Assembly: GCA_029204225.1 (NCBI GenBank)
Contig: CM055112.1
Coordinates: 30,870,788 to 30,934,787, forward strand
Source of the DNA: Diphasiastrum complanatum
Lineage: Eukaryota > Streptophyta > Lycopodiopsida > Lycopodiales > Lycopodiaceae
Reading direction: 5' to 3'
DNA length: 64,000 nucleotides
Positions 43,176 to 56,140 of the stretch are shown here, in pieces. The notes below the pieces were generated by a model. It was not told where the DNA came from. It worked only from the letters and a program-made list of their open reading frames with translations, and did not search any database. Position 1 is the stretch's first letter. Each line of letters begins with the position of its first letter. The position numbers and the translations under genes were made by a program.

Positions 43176-46100
43176 CACACCATCTCCGGATTGGAGTATG
43201 GAACTGTGATGGTTTACACTCATCCTCCATTGCTGGCGACTTGATCGATTTCATCACTGACAGAGATTTGCTGCTCTTTATGGAGACTCATGAGAGTCAG
43301 GAGAGAGGATTACCTATTTTTCCAGGATATAGATGGGATTCCGTGTACAAACTTGAGACTAGATCAGCTAGCGGTCGTGGATCCGGAGGTGTTGCATGTT
43401 TATACAGAGAGTCTCTTCATCCGAGCATTGAGTTCATCAGACACGACGAGCATGCACGGTATATATGGATTCATATTACTGGGCAGGATATTGGATTGGA
43501 CAGGGACCTCTTTGTGGCGGCCTGTTATTTTCCTCCAGAGTCTTCGTCCTTTGCTGAGGGCACAGGTTCACCCTACCTTGATTTATTGCCTGATATCATC
43601 AGATCCGCAGAGCGGGGGCATATTCTCCTCACTGGAGATTTTAATGCCCGAACCTCTTCACGACAGTTAGAGTTCTATGACATCACCGACCAGCTCCGCG
43701 TTCATGCCCTTGATAGCGATGATATGGGAGTTACCAGGATTTCAGAGGACAGCTTGGGACCTACTACCCCTTACGGTGAGCATTTATTGCAGTTTGGAGA
43801 GGCCCATGAGTTAGCCATTTACAATGGCCTAACTTGTTGGCCAAAATCTGGCAGTTATACTTGTCACCCTCACAGTGGTGGACATAGTGTTGTGGATTAT
43901 CTCATGGGATCACCATCTTCCATACCTCTCATATCTGATTTTCATGTATCTCCCACCACTCTCTCTGATCATTCCTTTCTCTCCTTCGCTATCGGCCGCC
44001 TCCCACCTCCCCAACCATCCTCACACCCCCTGCTTACACGGGCACCCAAGTATACATTCAGTTCTCTCTTTACACGAGTTTACCAGGAGTTCCTAACCTC
44101 ATTGCTCCATTCCTTCCCTCGCGATAGTACAGTCGAGACTCAAGCTGCCTTTCTTAGCACTTCTCTTCATACCGCTGCTTCCCTTGCTTTTCCATCTAAA
44201 CCCCATAAAAGCAGAGGCACCCGCTCCTCATCGATACGACCCCCACAACCCCCCGTGGTATGATGTTGAATGTCGCTCTCTTCGTCAGCTTGTCACCCAT
44301 GCCCGCACGCACGATCCTCATCTCCTCCACTCCGCCAGGCGCCCTTACCGTCGCACACTCCGCCGAAAAAAGCGTATATATGATGACTCCGAAGGAACGC
44401 GTCTTGTTGATCTTCTCTTCAGTTCCTCTTCAGGCGCCTTTTGGCGTGAGTTTATCCCTCGTGCTCCACCACCCCTCCTGGATGACCTTCGCATATGGAG
44501 CGAATACGCTACCAAACTATATACCATACCCACTGACGCACCCATCTCTATCTCCCCACGCCCCTCTGAGTTCACCTTCTTCACATCTGACATGGTACTT
44601 ACGGCCATCAAGAGAATGAAGTCCCATAAAGCAAGAGATATCGAAGACCTTGAATCTGAACTCCTAACCCATGCTTCCGACCTCCTTGCTCCCACACTAG
44701 CCACTCTCCTCAATTCCGCCGTTGTCTCTGGTTTCCCCTCATCCTGGTGCACCAACATCATCCACCCTATTCATAAAAATGGTGATCCCATGATCCCTGG
44801 TAATTACCGCACTATCATGATCGGACATGTTCTCACGAAGCTCTATGGTACCATACTCCAGTCTACAATGAGTTCAGAGGCGGAAGCTCGGAGATTACAT
44901 GCATTGGGGCAGGCAGGTTTCCGATCTCATTATTCTACCACTGACCATATTTTTACACTTCGAGCCTTGATCGAGGAAGCTAAGTACAGGAAAGAGAGGG
45001 TTTACTGCTGTTTTGTAGATTTCAGGAAGGCCTTCGATTCTGTACCACGCTCCCTGCTCATTCAGAGACTTCGTGACCTTGGTTTCTCCACAGATATTGT
45101 TTTAGCAGTGACGGCTCTTTATGAGAAGGTCTTGGGATGTTTCCGACATAGCAGTGGCTTATCTGATCACATTTGGAGCACCATTGGGGTGAAACAGGGG
45201 TGCTCTCTTTCACCGGTTCTCTTTGGATTGTATATTGATGAGTTAGAGTGAGTCATCTCACAGTGTGGCGGGGGTGGCTGTAGACTTGGCACCATTCTGA
45301 TTGCTATTCTCCTTTATGCGGATGATGTAGTACTAGTATCCCCGACCAGAGAGGGTTTGCAGAGGCAGCTGGATTGTTTACAGGGATTTTGTACCAGATG
45401 GGGGTTGGGGGTGAACACTGCGAAGACCAAGGTTATGGTCTTCAACACTTCTCGAGCCTTCATGCAGCGCCAGGAGCTCATCTTAGATGGACAGGCCTTA
45501 GAGGTAGTTTCCTCTTATACCTATTTGGGGATACTCTTCTCTGGTCCTACCTTCAGCATGCGGCAAGCTGCCACCACCCGACTTGGGAAGGGGCATTCCT
45601 CTCTTGTTCAGCTTGAGCGGTTCTGTTTCAGGAAGCTCATCCGAGATGTTCGCAGTAAGTGTAGACTCTTTGATACTATTGTCACCCCCACAGCCTTATA
45701 TGCAGCAGAGACATGGTGCACCGGCCTCCCTTCATCACACTGGGCCAGCATTTCACGATTGCAGACCACCATGTTAGCCCGTATGATTCGGGCGAAGCCC
45801 TCGGTTCCACATGAGATCCTTCTTGCAGAGTTTGCCGTTCCACCCATTCAGATATATGCCGCGTTCCAGCTTATCACATACATTCAGAGAATCCAGGCTC
45901 TGCCCGATGAGGATATGAGATATACACAGACAGCACTGGTCTCCTCACACTTTCTTCATGACCAGGGCTATCGACTGTCGTGGTTCTCTCAGGCATCCCA
46001 TTTCCTCCTTGAGTCATTTGGTATCTCCATTACAGAGCTCCCCTCAGGTACTCATCAGTATATCAGGCGCATCTTATATCGGGCATATCTCGACCGCACT

Positions 46101-46812
46101 TGGGGGCGACAGCTTGGGGTGAAACCCGGCTACTACTGGACTCATTTTATTGAGCTTGACATAGCAGGGGTCCCGGTCTTACCGCATTATTTGGACTCGA
46201 GACTATCACATTGCCTCAGATTTACATTGGGACAGCTCCGTGTATCATCACATCAGTTGGCTATTGAGACTGGTAGATTCCAGGGTACCCCGAGAGAGGA
46301 GCGGATTTGCCAGTTATGCTCTTTAGAGGAGGTGGAGTCAGAGGAGCACTTTATCTTTAGGGGGATATTACGAGATCAGAGGGAGATACCACTGTTTGTT
46401 CCGAGACACACCTGTCACTTTACGATCGCTCATAGCTTATGAGGATTCCCGATGCGCGGCACTCATGATACGAGAGATGTTTATACTACGACAGGATTTG
46501 TATCAGACAGCCCAACCGAGTCAAGTTTCTCAGCCTCAGATCACTTCTTTCTTCTCCAGGAGGAGAGGACGTTTTGATGACGGTGACGATGATGATGTTG
46601 ACCTACTTGCCCACAGAGACCAGAGACAGCGTCCCACACATACCCATGTTGCAACACGAGCTACTCGACCTATCACGAGGAGACCTCTTCATCCTCTCAG
46701 ACGACGTCAGAGACCACCAGTGGCCCTTCATGCCACAGGCCGTATTACATCCTTCCATATCATCAGCACCAGCAGGACAGGACTAGATGATAACGTCATA
46801 TCTCACTCATGA
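43133..46812 (+). pseudogene. LINE-e ORF2: endonuclease, RT, zinc motif, tail
   Basis: The endonuclease nicks the target and the RT copies RNA from the nick. Endonuclease residues are visible in LRIGVWNCDG, METHES, GDFNARTSS, GGHSVVDYLMGS and LSDHSFLSF (43181-43990). The linker includes NPPWYDVECRSLRQL. RT blocks are GNYRTIMIGHVLTKLYG, LGQAGFRSHYSTTDH, VYCCFVDFRKAFDSVPR, GVKQGCSLSPVLFGLYID and the catalytic YADDVVLVSP (about 45315). The zinc motif is CQLCSLEEVESEEHFIFR (about 46310). The C-terminal tail has QPQITSFF (46531-46554) and TGRITSFH (46735-46758). Breaks: frameshift near 44220, stop near 45250, frameshift near 46360. Length fits ORF2 proteins of about 1200 residues. Confidence 0.9.
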
Positions 46813-46970
46813 CTGTTAGCAGTATACATGCTCCCACATGTTTCTAATAGCATCACATCTATTTCAGTTTATAGCTTTAGCTCTAGATTGCTACTTTGTT
46901 ACTGTTTTGGAGACGTTTCATACGCTCCTATGGTTACCACATACTTGACATGTACATTTACTAGTCTTAT

Positions 46971-46984
46971 ATGCCTTTTGGCAT
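46971..46984 (+). promoter_or_regulatory. LINE-e 3'-end hairpin
   Basis: ATGCC-TTTT-GGCAT, a 5-bp stem, between GTCTTAT and GAAAAGACATTAATAAAGC. Confidence 0.75.
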
Positions 46985-47000
46985 GGAAAAGACATTAATA

Positions 47001-47229
<229 letters not shown>

Positions 47230-47407
47230 GTTTGAAAGTATAGAGATTGTAGAGTAGAGAAATTCAAAGGCACTCTCCTGCGTGAAAGTATTTTTTTGCC
47301 TTGAGAGTTAATAGTAGTTAGGTCATTTTAGTTTTAAGTTCTTGTTATATGAGCCACAGTACTCTTGGGTATCTATCACACTTGATATGTACTTTTCCTA
47401 GTCCTAT

Positions 47408-47421
47408 ATACCTTAGGGTAT
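47408..47421 (+). promoter_or_regulatory. LINE-f 3'-end hairpin
   Basis: ATACC-TTAG-GGTAT, a 5-bp stem after GTCCTAT and before CTCATGGACATTA(CT)n. Confidence 0.73.
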
Positions 47422-47434
47422 CTCATGGACATTA

Positions 47435-47462
<28 letters not shown>
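47435..47462 (+). repeat. (CT)n tail of LINE-f
   Basis: 28 bp of CT directly after GGACATTA. Confidence 0.95.
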
Positions 47463-47466
<4 letters not shown>

Positions 47467-50400
47467 ATGGCTCTCTATCACGCAAAAACCCTCTCACAAT
47501 CACCTCTAGGGACCACACAGAAATGCAAAAAAAATTGGTTTTTTTTTCCAATCATTTCAAACGTCTGATTGACGTTTTTTAACGGATCCATTTCAAATGT
47601 AGCGTTCGTTTCATTGTTCGAAACGCGTTTCAATACAACATTGGTGATAGACACGTGTGTTCATGACAATCATATGTGGTCATAAGGCCATACAGGAGGT
47701 TGCATATATGTATGTTCTTGCATGGTCACGGATGCACCTGGCACCTGTGCATGACAATCACATGTGGGTATGATTATATATGTTTTCTATCTACACTACT
47801 AAGTGTGCTTCTCACGAGTGGCCTTCTCTCTTTATTGCTTGAGTGAATAGCAGTTTTCACTTGTGTTCAGGTCAGAATCGTGTTTAAAGGAACTCGTGAA
47901 TAGTGATGGAATTTAGCATTTGTTTTCAGTCATGTTTTTTTAAAGTCGTGAACAGATATAAATTTTAACATTTGTTTTAGCAATTGCTAGATGCATCCAG
48001 GATGCATATACCTAATATTGTAAAAGTAGATTCAATTTTCATCAAAACATGCAGTCTCACATGATAATGAAATTTTGTCTAGATATTGTGAATATTGTTT
48101 ATTGGAGTACTTCTGTTTGCCAGTTAATTCTCAGGGGTAAGAAGAGAAATGCTAACTTTGATAAGTAGCAGAAGCAAGATATTTGTAAGTTGTTGTGATT
48201 AATAACGTGGAAGCTATGTTGACCTAGTTATAAATCACATTTGAATTATCACCACCTTATTGTGTTCTAGTGAGGATTTTGATTTGAGATCATGAAAGCA
48301 CCATGGCCATGACAACGTCAAAGTAACCCTTTTGGTCTCTGGATTAGTGTAAAATTCAGCTCTATGTGATCTATGCTCAGGAGCTTTTTCCATAGTTTAG
48401 ACCTCAACCAAATCCTTTGTAGACAACTCGAGATCTTCTAAAATTCTCCAACTCATTCAACTCCTCTCCTCAAAACTTGAGTACAAAGTAGAAATTTGTA
48501 GAATATCTGACTCATTCATGCATACTCTAGATATTTTCATGCAACTTTTTTGCCCGAAATGAAGAAAATCAGACACCTCTAGCAACCACAGTTTCTGATT
48601 ACGACTAGACTTATACATAATCTAAGAGACTACTCGTGAAGGGAATGTGCTTAACTAAATTTTTGAACAAATTGTACCACCGACAATTACCTTATCCACT
48701 TTGCTTGTTTACTCAGACACATGCTCCATGCATATTTGCCTTAATCTAAGTAGTCCTAGACTTTTTAATTCTTGGTTAGCTCACTAAGCTACAACTTGGA
48801 ATGTCTTCTAATCTCACAATCTCATAAATGTCATGGTGGTGTGATAACCTAATTTCACCATCTCGTTGGCATTTAGTTCGACTTAGGGAGTATCTTTGGA
48901 AACTCCTTACCAAATCCACGGGAGATTTTCAACGTATGAACTAAGTCACACGCTCTTAAGCATCATGCTTCTTTTGAGCTGACTCTCTATGAAGGTTGTA
49001 ATACTTGGCCTTGACCTTTGTATGTTCTATGTATGCCCAAGAGCCCGACACTAACAAATTTAAGAGTCACACATAATTTGGGTCCCAAGATATAACGATC
49101 CCTATCAATCTTCTAGCATAACCCATCATATACTTGATCTTCCTCTCCACTTGAAGAGTTTGGGGATTCTCTCATCTCTGTACACAACTACTAACACAAA
49201 TCGATCTCCTAAACTGAATGCCATATTTGAATAAGTACTGATCTAGCCAAGTTGTGTAGTTGTGAATAACCTTCACATCCTTTCTTAAGAATCTTTTTGT
49301 TGTGATTGGAGCATTCTTAACATAACAGATTTTAAAATCATCCAGCCCTATCATATTGTTCGACAAAGGATCGGGGCAATCAACTTTAGTACAAGTCACT
49401 CCATTATAATTATATCATGTTATACCCAATATCTCATATTGACACATTGTTTCCTAGATAAACTTCATCACAAAGCTTCTCCAGAATCCCTAGGATCCCA
49501 CTAAGATGCTCGTCATGCCTGCTACAAATAGGCAGATGCCATTCATCATCACAACCTTTCTAGCCTCTCCAACAATGTAAGAACCCAGTATCATGCCTAT
49601 TGAGACAACAAAAAACATCTAGGTCCTACAGCTCTTGATAATATGTTATTCTCTATAACAAATAAGAAAAGATTTATGCTAGTGTCCATTATCTAACTCC
49701 CGTTTGTTGTTTTAAAATCGGTCCAACCTTGTGTATATATATCAAAAAACTTTAGTCAAGATCAAGGAGATATTAACCTCCATCAGCATCTATTGTTCAT
49801 CCATCTAATGTTCTAGACTTACATCGTTGCTTCAATTTAGATTCATGTCTCCCCTCATTTCAAAACTGATGGTACCCCAAAGCTTCCTACCCGTGTGTGC
49901 ACTCAAAGATTGTTGGTGACTACTTTTCATATCCGAGTGATCCATAGACTTCGGCATCATCTGTTCATCAAATGTAGGCCACAAGACTATCCAAAGTTCT
50001 ATTGAACAATCCAAACCTCAATCTATGAACTTCTAGTTCAACAATGTGGAACAGAAAATTACAAGACCATTATTCAACGACCAGACCTAATTTTAAAAAA
50101 ACAATACCTAATTTGATGCCCATTCATTCCCAGATCTGTCGTAGGGAGTTGTATTACCTTACTCTAATACTATGTGAATGCACATTCATAGACATCTTCA
50201 TTCAAATTCGTGTTTACAACCATAAGTCATTGGATCTGAACATGAACCGCTGATGCGTGATCTATAATTGTTGGCCATCTCATCTCCTTACTGGCCTAGC
50301 CATGCTGTTATCATATGATGTGATATTTGTCAAAAACTACTCACAATCTGGCTTAACATCAATTCCGTCTGAATCAGAACGCTATTAGCCATAAGGCTGC

Positions 50401-51206
50401 ATCACAAATCAGGTATTCATCCTCAAGGCAAAGCACACCCTTAGTATTGGTTGCAGTCACTATGAAAACTTGAAACAACAATGTACTACGGGATTGATCT
50501 AGAATGTTGTTATGGGATTGACTTCCTATTTCAAGAGTGAGCTTGGATTGAGCTTTATGGTTGGATTGGTAATTCCATCTATGGGTCTCGTCTCTATGAT
50601 ACATAGTTTGGATCCATGTCACGTTAGATCTTGTGGAGGACTTCACAACTACCTACATGTTAGTCCTTGAAATCCAATCCCTAAATCAGTTGTTGTCAAT
50701 CAACCTCCCTCCTCACGAGCCAAGCTTCTAGGCATTGAGTCATGCTTTCCTTGGTGTTTTCTTGATCTAACTACGTGATACCCAATGAAAAGCAACAAGA
50801 TCACAAAAAATGAGAAGTTTCTCTTTTATTGATATGAAAAATTTAAGTATACCAAAATAATATTGACTTAATATAAGTTGCTCTTGTAACCACCCAGCCA
50901 TTTCCATGAGAAGAACAAGGACTCTTCTAGGGCCTCTAAGCACCTTCTTAGCCTGAATCCTCATAACATTTGCATATTTCATGTATACCAAATAGCAGCT
51001 TATGCCACTTGACAATATTCTGAGACATAAGTATGAGATGTAGGAGGTTGTAAAACATTTTGCCACCTTGTGCTTATTTGGCACACAAATCAAAGAAGTT
51101 ATGGCCTGCTAATCAATAAGCTCCTATTTTGTTGGATATTTGTTTAATTAGGTGCGTTTAGACCCTATGCTTGCAATACATTATAAGCACGTCTTTGCAG
51201 AATAGT
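47463..51206. other. AT-rich stretch without a supported gene
   Basis: No frame above about 110 codons. Minus-strand frames at 49172-49399, 50374-50646 and 50767-51093 have no recognisable motif; they may be decayed retroelements or introns. No exon of the dehydrogenase gene could be found here. Confidence 0.55.
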
Positions 51207-51385
51207 GACTGAGCCACTTACCACTTAAGTCTTTTAGCATGATTGTATGCGTTTGCAATCTACATTTAGTAGTTGGAATTTTTGTATCTACATTCAAAGT
51301 AAAGGCAAGATATGATACTCATAAGAAAATTGGTTGCCTTTGCTCTTTCCATGTGTGCTTATATTGTGCTCCAATTTGTCCTTGC

Positions 51386-51390
51386 ACATT
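51386..51390. repeat. target site duplication ACATT, left copy (A2)
   Basis: ACATT precedes the 5' LTR and recurs at 58097-58101. Confidence 0.92.
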
Positions 51391-51841
51391 AGTTATGGAC
51401 TCAGCTCATTACATTCGCCATGTCCATTTACATTTACTTTACTTTATGCATAAGCAAGCTTTGGGCCCTTTTTTATTCATTATTTGACATTTAGACTATA
51501 TGGTTGGCCTTGGGCCCTATTATTGACATTTAGACCATATTATTGGCCTTGGGCCCTATGATTCACTATATTGGTTATTTGGTCATATTACTGAGAGTGG
51601 GGGCCTTCTTGGAGGGCACACTATTTTCCCTCTCAGTTTGGCCCTAGCCACTGGAAGCTTCCTTTTAGGGCTTCCTCTTGGCTATAAGTAGGGATTCTGT
51701 GTCATTTGTTACTTGGCTTATGATATGATCTCCTTCTTTAGTCTCTTTAAGCTTTCTCTCTCCTGCTTTCTAGGGTTAAGTCTTGCTTATTTGATGCTTT
51801 CATAGACTAAATCTAGATCAACCGTGGCTACGTTCATAACT
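51391..51841 (+). repeat. gypsy A2 5' LTR (451 bp)
   Basis: It starts AGTTATG and ends CATAACT, a perfect 7-bp inverted repeat, giving AG...CT in place of the usual TG...CA ends. The limits are fixed by the ACATT duplication and by the primer site at 51842. Confidence 0.93.
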
Positions 51842-51856
51842 TGGTATCAGAGCACT
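51842..51856 (+). promoter_or_regulatory. primer-binding site of gypsy A2
   Basis: TGGTATCAGAGCACT directly follows the LTR and is complementary to the 3' end of plant initiator methionine tRNA. Confidence 0.92.
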
Positions 51857-52895
51857 TTCCTGAGCATCTCCATTGAGCATATTTTTCTCTCACAGGAGGG
51901 CGCCCATCTTCAGCTTGGATCTTCACCATTTTTCAGCCAGATCTTCAACATTTCTCCACACTTGTCTTGCAGATTTTCACGACGGATCGGAGGAGGACAG
52001 GCGCCCACTTGCTGCCCATTTCTAGCACCCTCTTGCTGGCTGCCTACTGCTGCATTTTCAGCCTTTTTCCTCCCCTATTTTGGGCGCCCTACTGCCTCCT
52101 ATTTGTTGCCCTATTGGGCACCCTCATGCTTGCTGACCAGCGCCCTACTGCTCCTTCCTTTGCTGAAAATTTCCGCTTTTTGCTGCCCCTATTCGCCACC
52201 TTCCATCAGCCACTCCTAGCGCCCTACTAACCCATCTTTTTTATCCAATTTTTTTTTTGCCGTTTACTACCTCTCTTGGACGCCCACACTCCACCATAGC
52301 TAGCGCCCTACATCTGCCTCAATTCCAGCTCACCCTCCTACACTGCTGTATGTGTTCGCAACCCTACCCCGGACAATACATGTATGTGTTCGCAACCCTA
52401 CCCCGGACAATACAAACACACCTAGATGCTTAGAAAGCCACTCCCACCCAACTTCATCGCGCATCGGGATTGCTCCCCGTCTTTATCGCAAACTTTTTTT
52501 TTACCCTTGAAGGGCGATCTCTGATTTTTCAGCCTTGTTTCCTCGCTGCCCATACCTCCTTTTTGTTATCACTTCCTTTCCTTGGTTGCTCCCTTTCCAG
52601 CCCCATAGTCCATTATTGTTTCCCATACTTTTACCCACCGTTTACTCCACGTTGTCAGGCCCTTAGCATCTTTTTTGGAGGCTGCCCGGTACCTCGACAT
52701 ATCGCCGCTATTTTTCAGCTCACTTCCGGTTGCGGTTACGAGGTATTTCTTACTTAGTTGTCCTTTCCGTTCATCTTACATCGCGAGTTCTATTGTGTCT
52801 TTTCATTGGCGTGCCTGTTGTGACGACTTATGTCCTCTCCTTCAGTTCGTCCAATTGTTTAGCACATTTCTTTTCTCGCTTACTTTTTCTTCCTC
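51857..52895 (+). other. gypsy A2 leader with short repeats
   Basis: About 1 kb of untranslated leader with recurring GGCGCCC(T)AC-TGC motifs and a 34-bp perfect tandem repeat (TGTATGTGTTCGCAACCC..., 52347 and 52381). Confidence 0.75.
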
Positions 52896-54764
52896 ATGGC
52901 TAGCTCACCCACTACACCTGCGAGTCATTCCGGACCTTTAGATGAACAGTTTGCTGATATGCGTGACTCTCTTACTCTCCTCAGTAGTCGTTTCGACCAA
53001 ATGATGACCGGTTTTACCACTCTACAGACCGGCTTTGCCACTATGTAGTCACAGATTGATTCCTTACAGCCACATGGACCTGGCAAAGCCCCTGTTCATT
53101 CATCATTTGGGTCTCCATTTGGACTTCCATCCTCGTCTACTTCCTTTGGCGGTGGGCCTCATTTTCCACCTAACCCACCACCCGGTTTTCCACGTCCTAC
53201 AGCTCCTGAGTCACATTTTCCACGACATCTAGCTCCTGAGCCACATTTTGCTCAAGATTTTCGTGATCGGGTACAGCTTGCCACCTATTCTGGTTCCTCT
53301 GACGGGAACTTGTTAGAGAATTGGTTTGCAAAGCTTGATACTTATTTTCAGATTTACCCTAAGACTGATCCTCAGAAGATCCAGTTAGCCGCCTTACATT
53401 TAGATGGGCGTGTTGCCACTTGGTGGCGGGTCTACCGACTTGACCCTGATCGGGACGGTCTCCAGTTATGGCCTACCTTTCGTCGTGATCTTCGTCATGC
53501 TATGATTGACCCTCAGTGGCTGAGCCGCCAGCGTGATATATTCCGTAGTCTTACTCAGACTGGTGATCTTTCTTCCTATACAGATCAGTTTATGGACCTT
53601 TCCTACCTCTTTACAGATCTTCAGCCCACCGAGCTTATTTCTCACTACATTGCTGGACTTCGTGGTGCTCTACGATACGATGTCTCTTCTTTCCGTCCAC
53701 CCACACTTGTTGAGGCCATGTCCCTTGCTAGTACTTTACAGCATAAGTACCATGATCCTGCTCCCTTTCGCTTTTCCCGACCCCGTCCATCTCTTTCACC
53801 TCTACCATCTCCGGCCCCATCTGCCCCATCCACTGTCGTCCCGACCTCTTCTCTTACTTCTCCCGCTCCTCGCCCTCCGCCTCCTCGTCCTGCTTTTGTC
53901 CGACATTACACGTCTGCAGAGTTCGCTGACATTCAGCAGAAGCGTCTTTGCTTTCGTTGTAAGAGTCCTGACCACATTGCCCGTGATTGCCGCCAGCCCC
54001 TGCCTACTTCTACTGCTGTTTTCTACCATGAGGGCACTACCCCAGATGAGTCTGATATCTACATTCATATATCTGATGAGCCTGATCTATCTCCTGAGCC
54101 TTCTACTGATTTACTTCTTGCTACTTGCCATGCTCAGCTTGCTTATGCTACCTGGACAGGGTGCCCCGGTCCTCGCTCCATTCGGCTACGTGTGCGCATT
54201 ACTGGTCGTGAGTATATTGCTTTAGTTGATACCGGCAGCACTCATTCCTTTATCAGCAGTTATGTTCTCAGCCGGATACGCGCTTCACCTATTCCTGCTC
54301 CACAGCCTCTCACAGTCGAGGTTGCCAGTTCTCACTCATTTCCTAGTTCTCAGATGTTTCAGGGATTATCCTACCGCATTGGTGATTTTTCTGGACAGGC
54401 AGATCTTTATATCATTCCTCTGGAGCGCTATGACCTTATCCTTGGTGCTGATTGGTTTGTTTCATTGGGAGCGGTTACTTTGGACCTGGCTCAGCAGACA
54501 TTGACATTTGTTCATGATGCAGTGACCCACTCACTTGCTGGTATTGATTCTCAGGCAGATTTCCAGTTGATCAGCGGGAAGCAGTTTGTCCGCAGCCTAC
54601 CTAAGGCTCATTGTGCAGCTTTATTATGTGTTCAGCGTGCTGCAGCAGATTCTCCAGTGACTACCTCTCCTCCAACAGCTGTTCCTCAGGTGATCTCTGA
54701 CTTATTACATCAGTATGCATTTGTCTTTTCAAAACCTACGACGTACCACCATTACGTAATGTGA
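52896..54764 (+). pseudogene. gypsy A2 gag and protease
   Basis: ATG 52896 (MASSPTTPASH) opens a frame that runs to 54764 apart from a TAG at 53046-53048. In order: a coil-like N-terminus, a Pro-rich segment, the gag core (LLENWFAKLDTYFQIYPKTD, ALHLDGRVATWWRVY, MIDPQWLSRQRDIF), the CCHC knuckle CFRCKSPDHIARDC (about 53950) and a retropepsin-like protease with ALVDTGSTHSFISS (about 54220) and GADWFVSLG. Gag builds the particle, the knuckle binds RNA and the protease matures the polyprotein. A 1-base shift near 54740 separates it from RT. Confidence 0.93.
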
Positions 54765-55142
54765 ACCACCATATTGATTTGCGTCCTGGTTCTGCTCCTC
54801 CCTCCCGGCCTCCTTACCGTATGTCTAAGCCTAAGCGTGATGAGGTTGAGCTTCAGATTACTGCTTTACTAGATCAGGGCCTTATTGTTCCTAGTCACAG
54901 TCCTTTTGGTGCCCCTGTTCTCCTTGTCAATAAGAAAGATGGTTCCAAACGCCTCTGCATTGATTATCGTGCCCTCAATAAGTTGACCATCCGTAACCAG
55001 TATCCTATTCCTCACATGGATGATCTCTTTGACCAGTTAGGCACCTCTCATCTTTTCTCTAAGATAGACTTACGTTCCGGCTATCACCAGATTAGGATGC
55101 ACTTCGGACGAACACAAGACTGCGTTTCGTACCCATCTTGGT
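54750..55142 (+). pseudogene. gypsy A2 RT, first part
   Basis: It reads [57 protein letters not shown] and [16 protein letters not shown] frameshift near 55110 breaks it before the [12 protein letters not shown] block. Confidence 0.92.
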
Positions 55143-56130
55143 TTGTATGAGTTTCGTGTTCTTCCTTTTGGTGTTACTAATGGTCCACCTACGTTCCAGA
55201 ATGTGATGAATAACATCATGCGTCCTCTCCTTGGTCGTTGTGTTTTAGTTTATTTTGATGATATTCTTGTTTTTAGTAAGACTCTTGATGAGCATGTGTT
55301 ACATCTTTCATCTGTTTTTCAATTGCTTGTTCATCACCAGTTGTTTGCTAAACTTTCTAAGTGTTCCGTTGCTGTTGTTGAGATTGAGTTTTTAGGATTT
55401 CTCATTTGTGATGGTCGTATTCGTTTGGACCCTCATAAGGTTCGGGCAATCGCTGATTGGCCTGTTCCCACAGATGTCCACCATGTTCGTATGTTTTTTT
55501 GTCGCGCTACTCACCTTCGTCGTCCTGTTCCTCACTTTGCCACTGTGGCTGCCCCTCTTCATGCCCTTTTGAAGAAGTCTAGTGCTTTTGTTTGGACTTC
55601 TGATTGTCAGTTCGCCTTTGACACTCTTCGTCGTGCTGTTGTGGAGGCCTCTGTCTTGTGTTTACCACAGTTTGATCAGAAATTTATTGTTGAGACCGAT
55701 GCTGGTAATGTTGGTTTGGGTGCCTTGCTTCGTCAGTCTCAGTGTATTATTGCTTATGAGTCGCGTCGTTTACGCTCTTATGAGCAACGTTATTCCGTCC
55801 ATGAGAAAGAGCTTCTTGCCATTATCTATGCTCTTAAGAAGTGGTGCCATTACCTATACCGTGTTCCTTTTGATATCGTTACTTATCATCAGTCCTTACG
55901 TTATCTCTTCTCCCAGCGTGATCTTAGTGATCGTCAGTTTCGTTGGTTGCAGTTTTTACAATCTTTTGATTTTTCTATTTTGTATCGTCCTGGTCGTGCT
56001 AACACTGCTGCTGACGCATTGTCTAGACTTCCTGCTTTATTGAATACCCTTGTTGCCACAATCCCTTCCTGGTTTGATGATCTTCCATCTGCTTATCTTA
56101 CATGTTCTGATTTTTGTGATGTTATAGTTC
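55143..56130 (+). pseudogene. gypsy A2 RT palm and RNase H
   Basis: It reads [20 protein letters not shown], the catalytic YFDDILVFSKT, then EIEFLGFLICDGRIRLDP. RNase H blocks are FIVETDAGNVGLGALLRQ, YSVHEKELLAIIYALKKW, HYLYRVPFDIVTYHQSLRYL and NTAADALSRLP. All metal-binding acidic positions of RT are present. The frame shifts again near 56130 before integrase. Confidence 0.92.
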
Positions 56131-56140
56131 TGCTCCACCT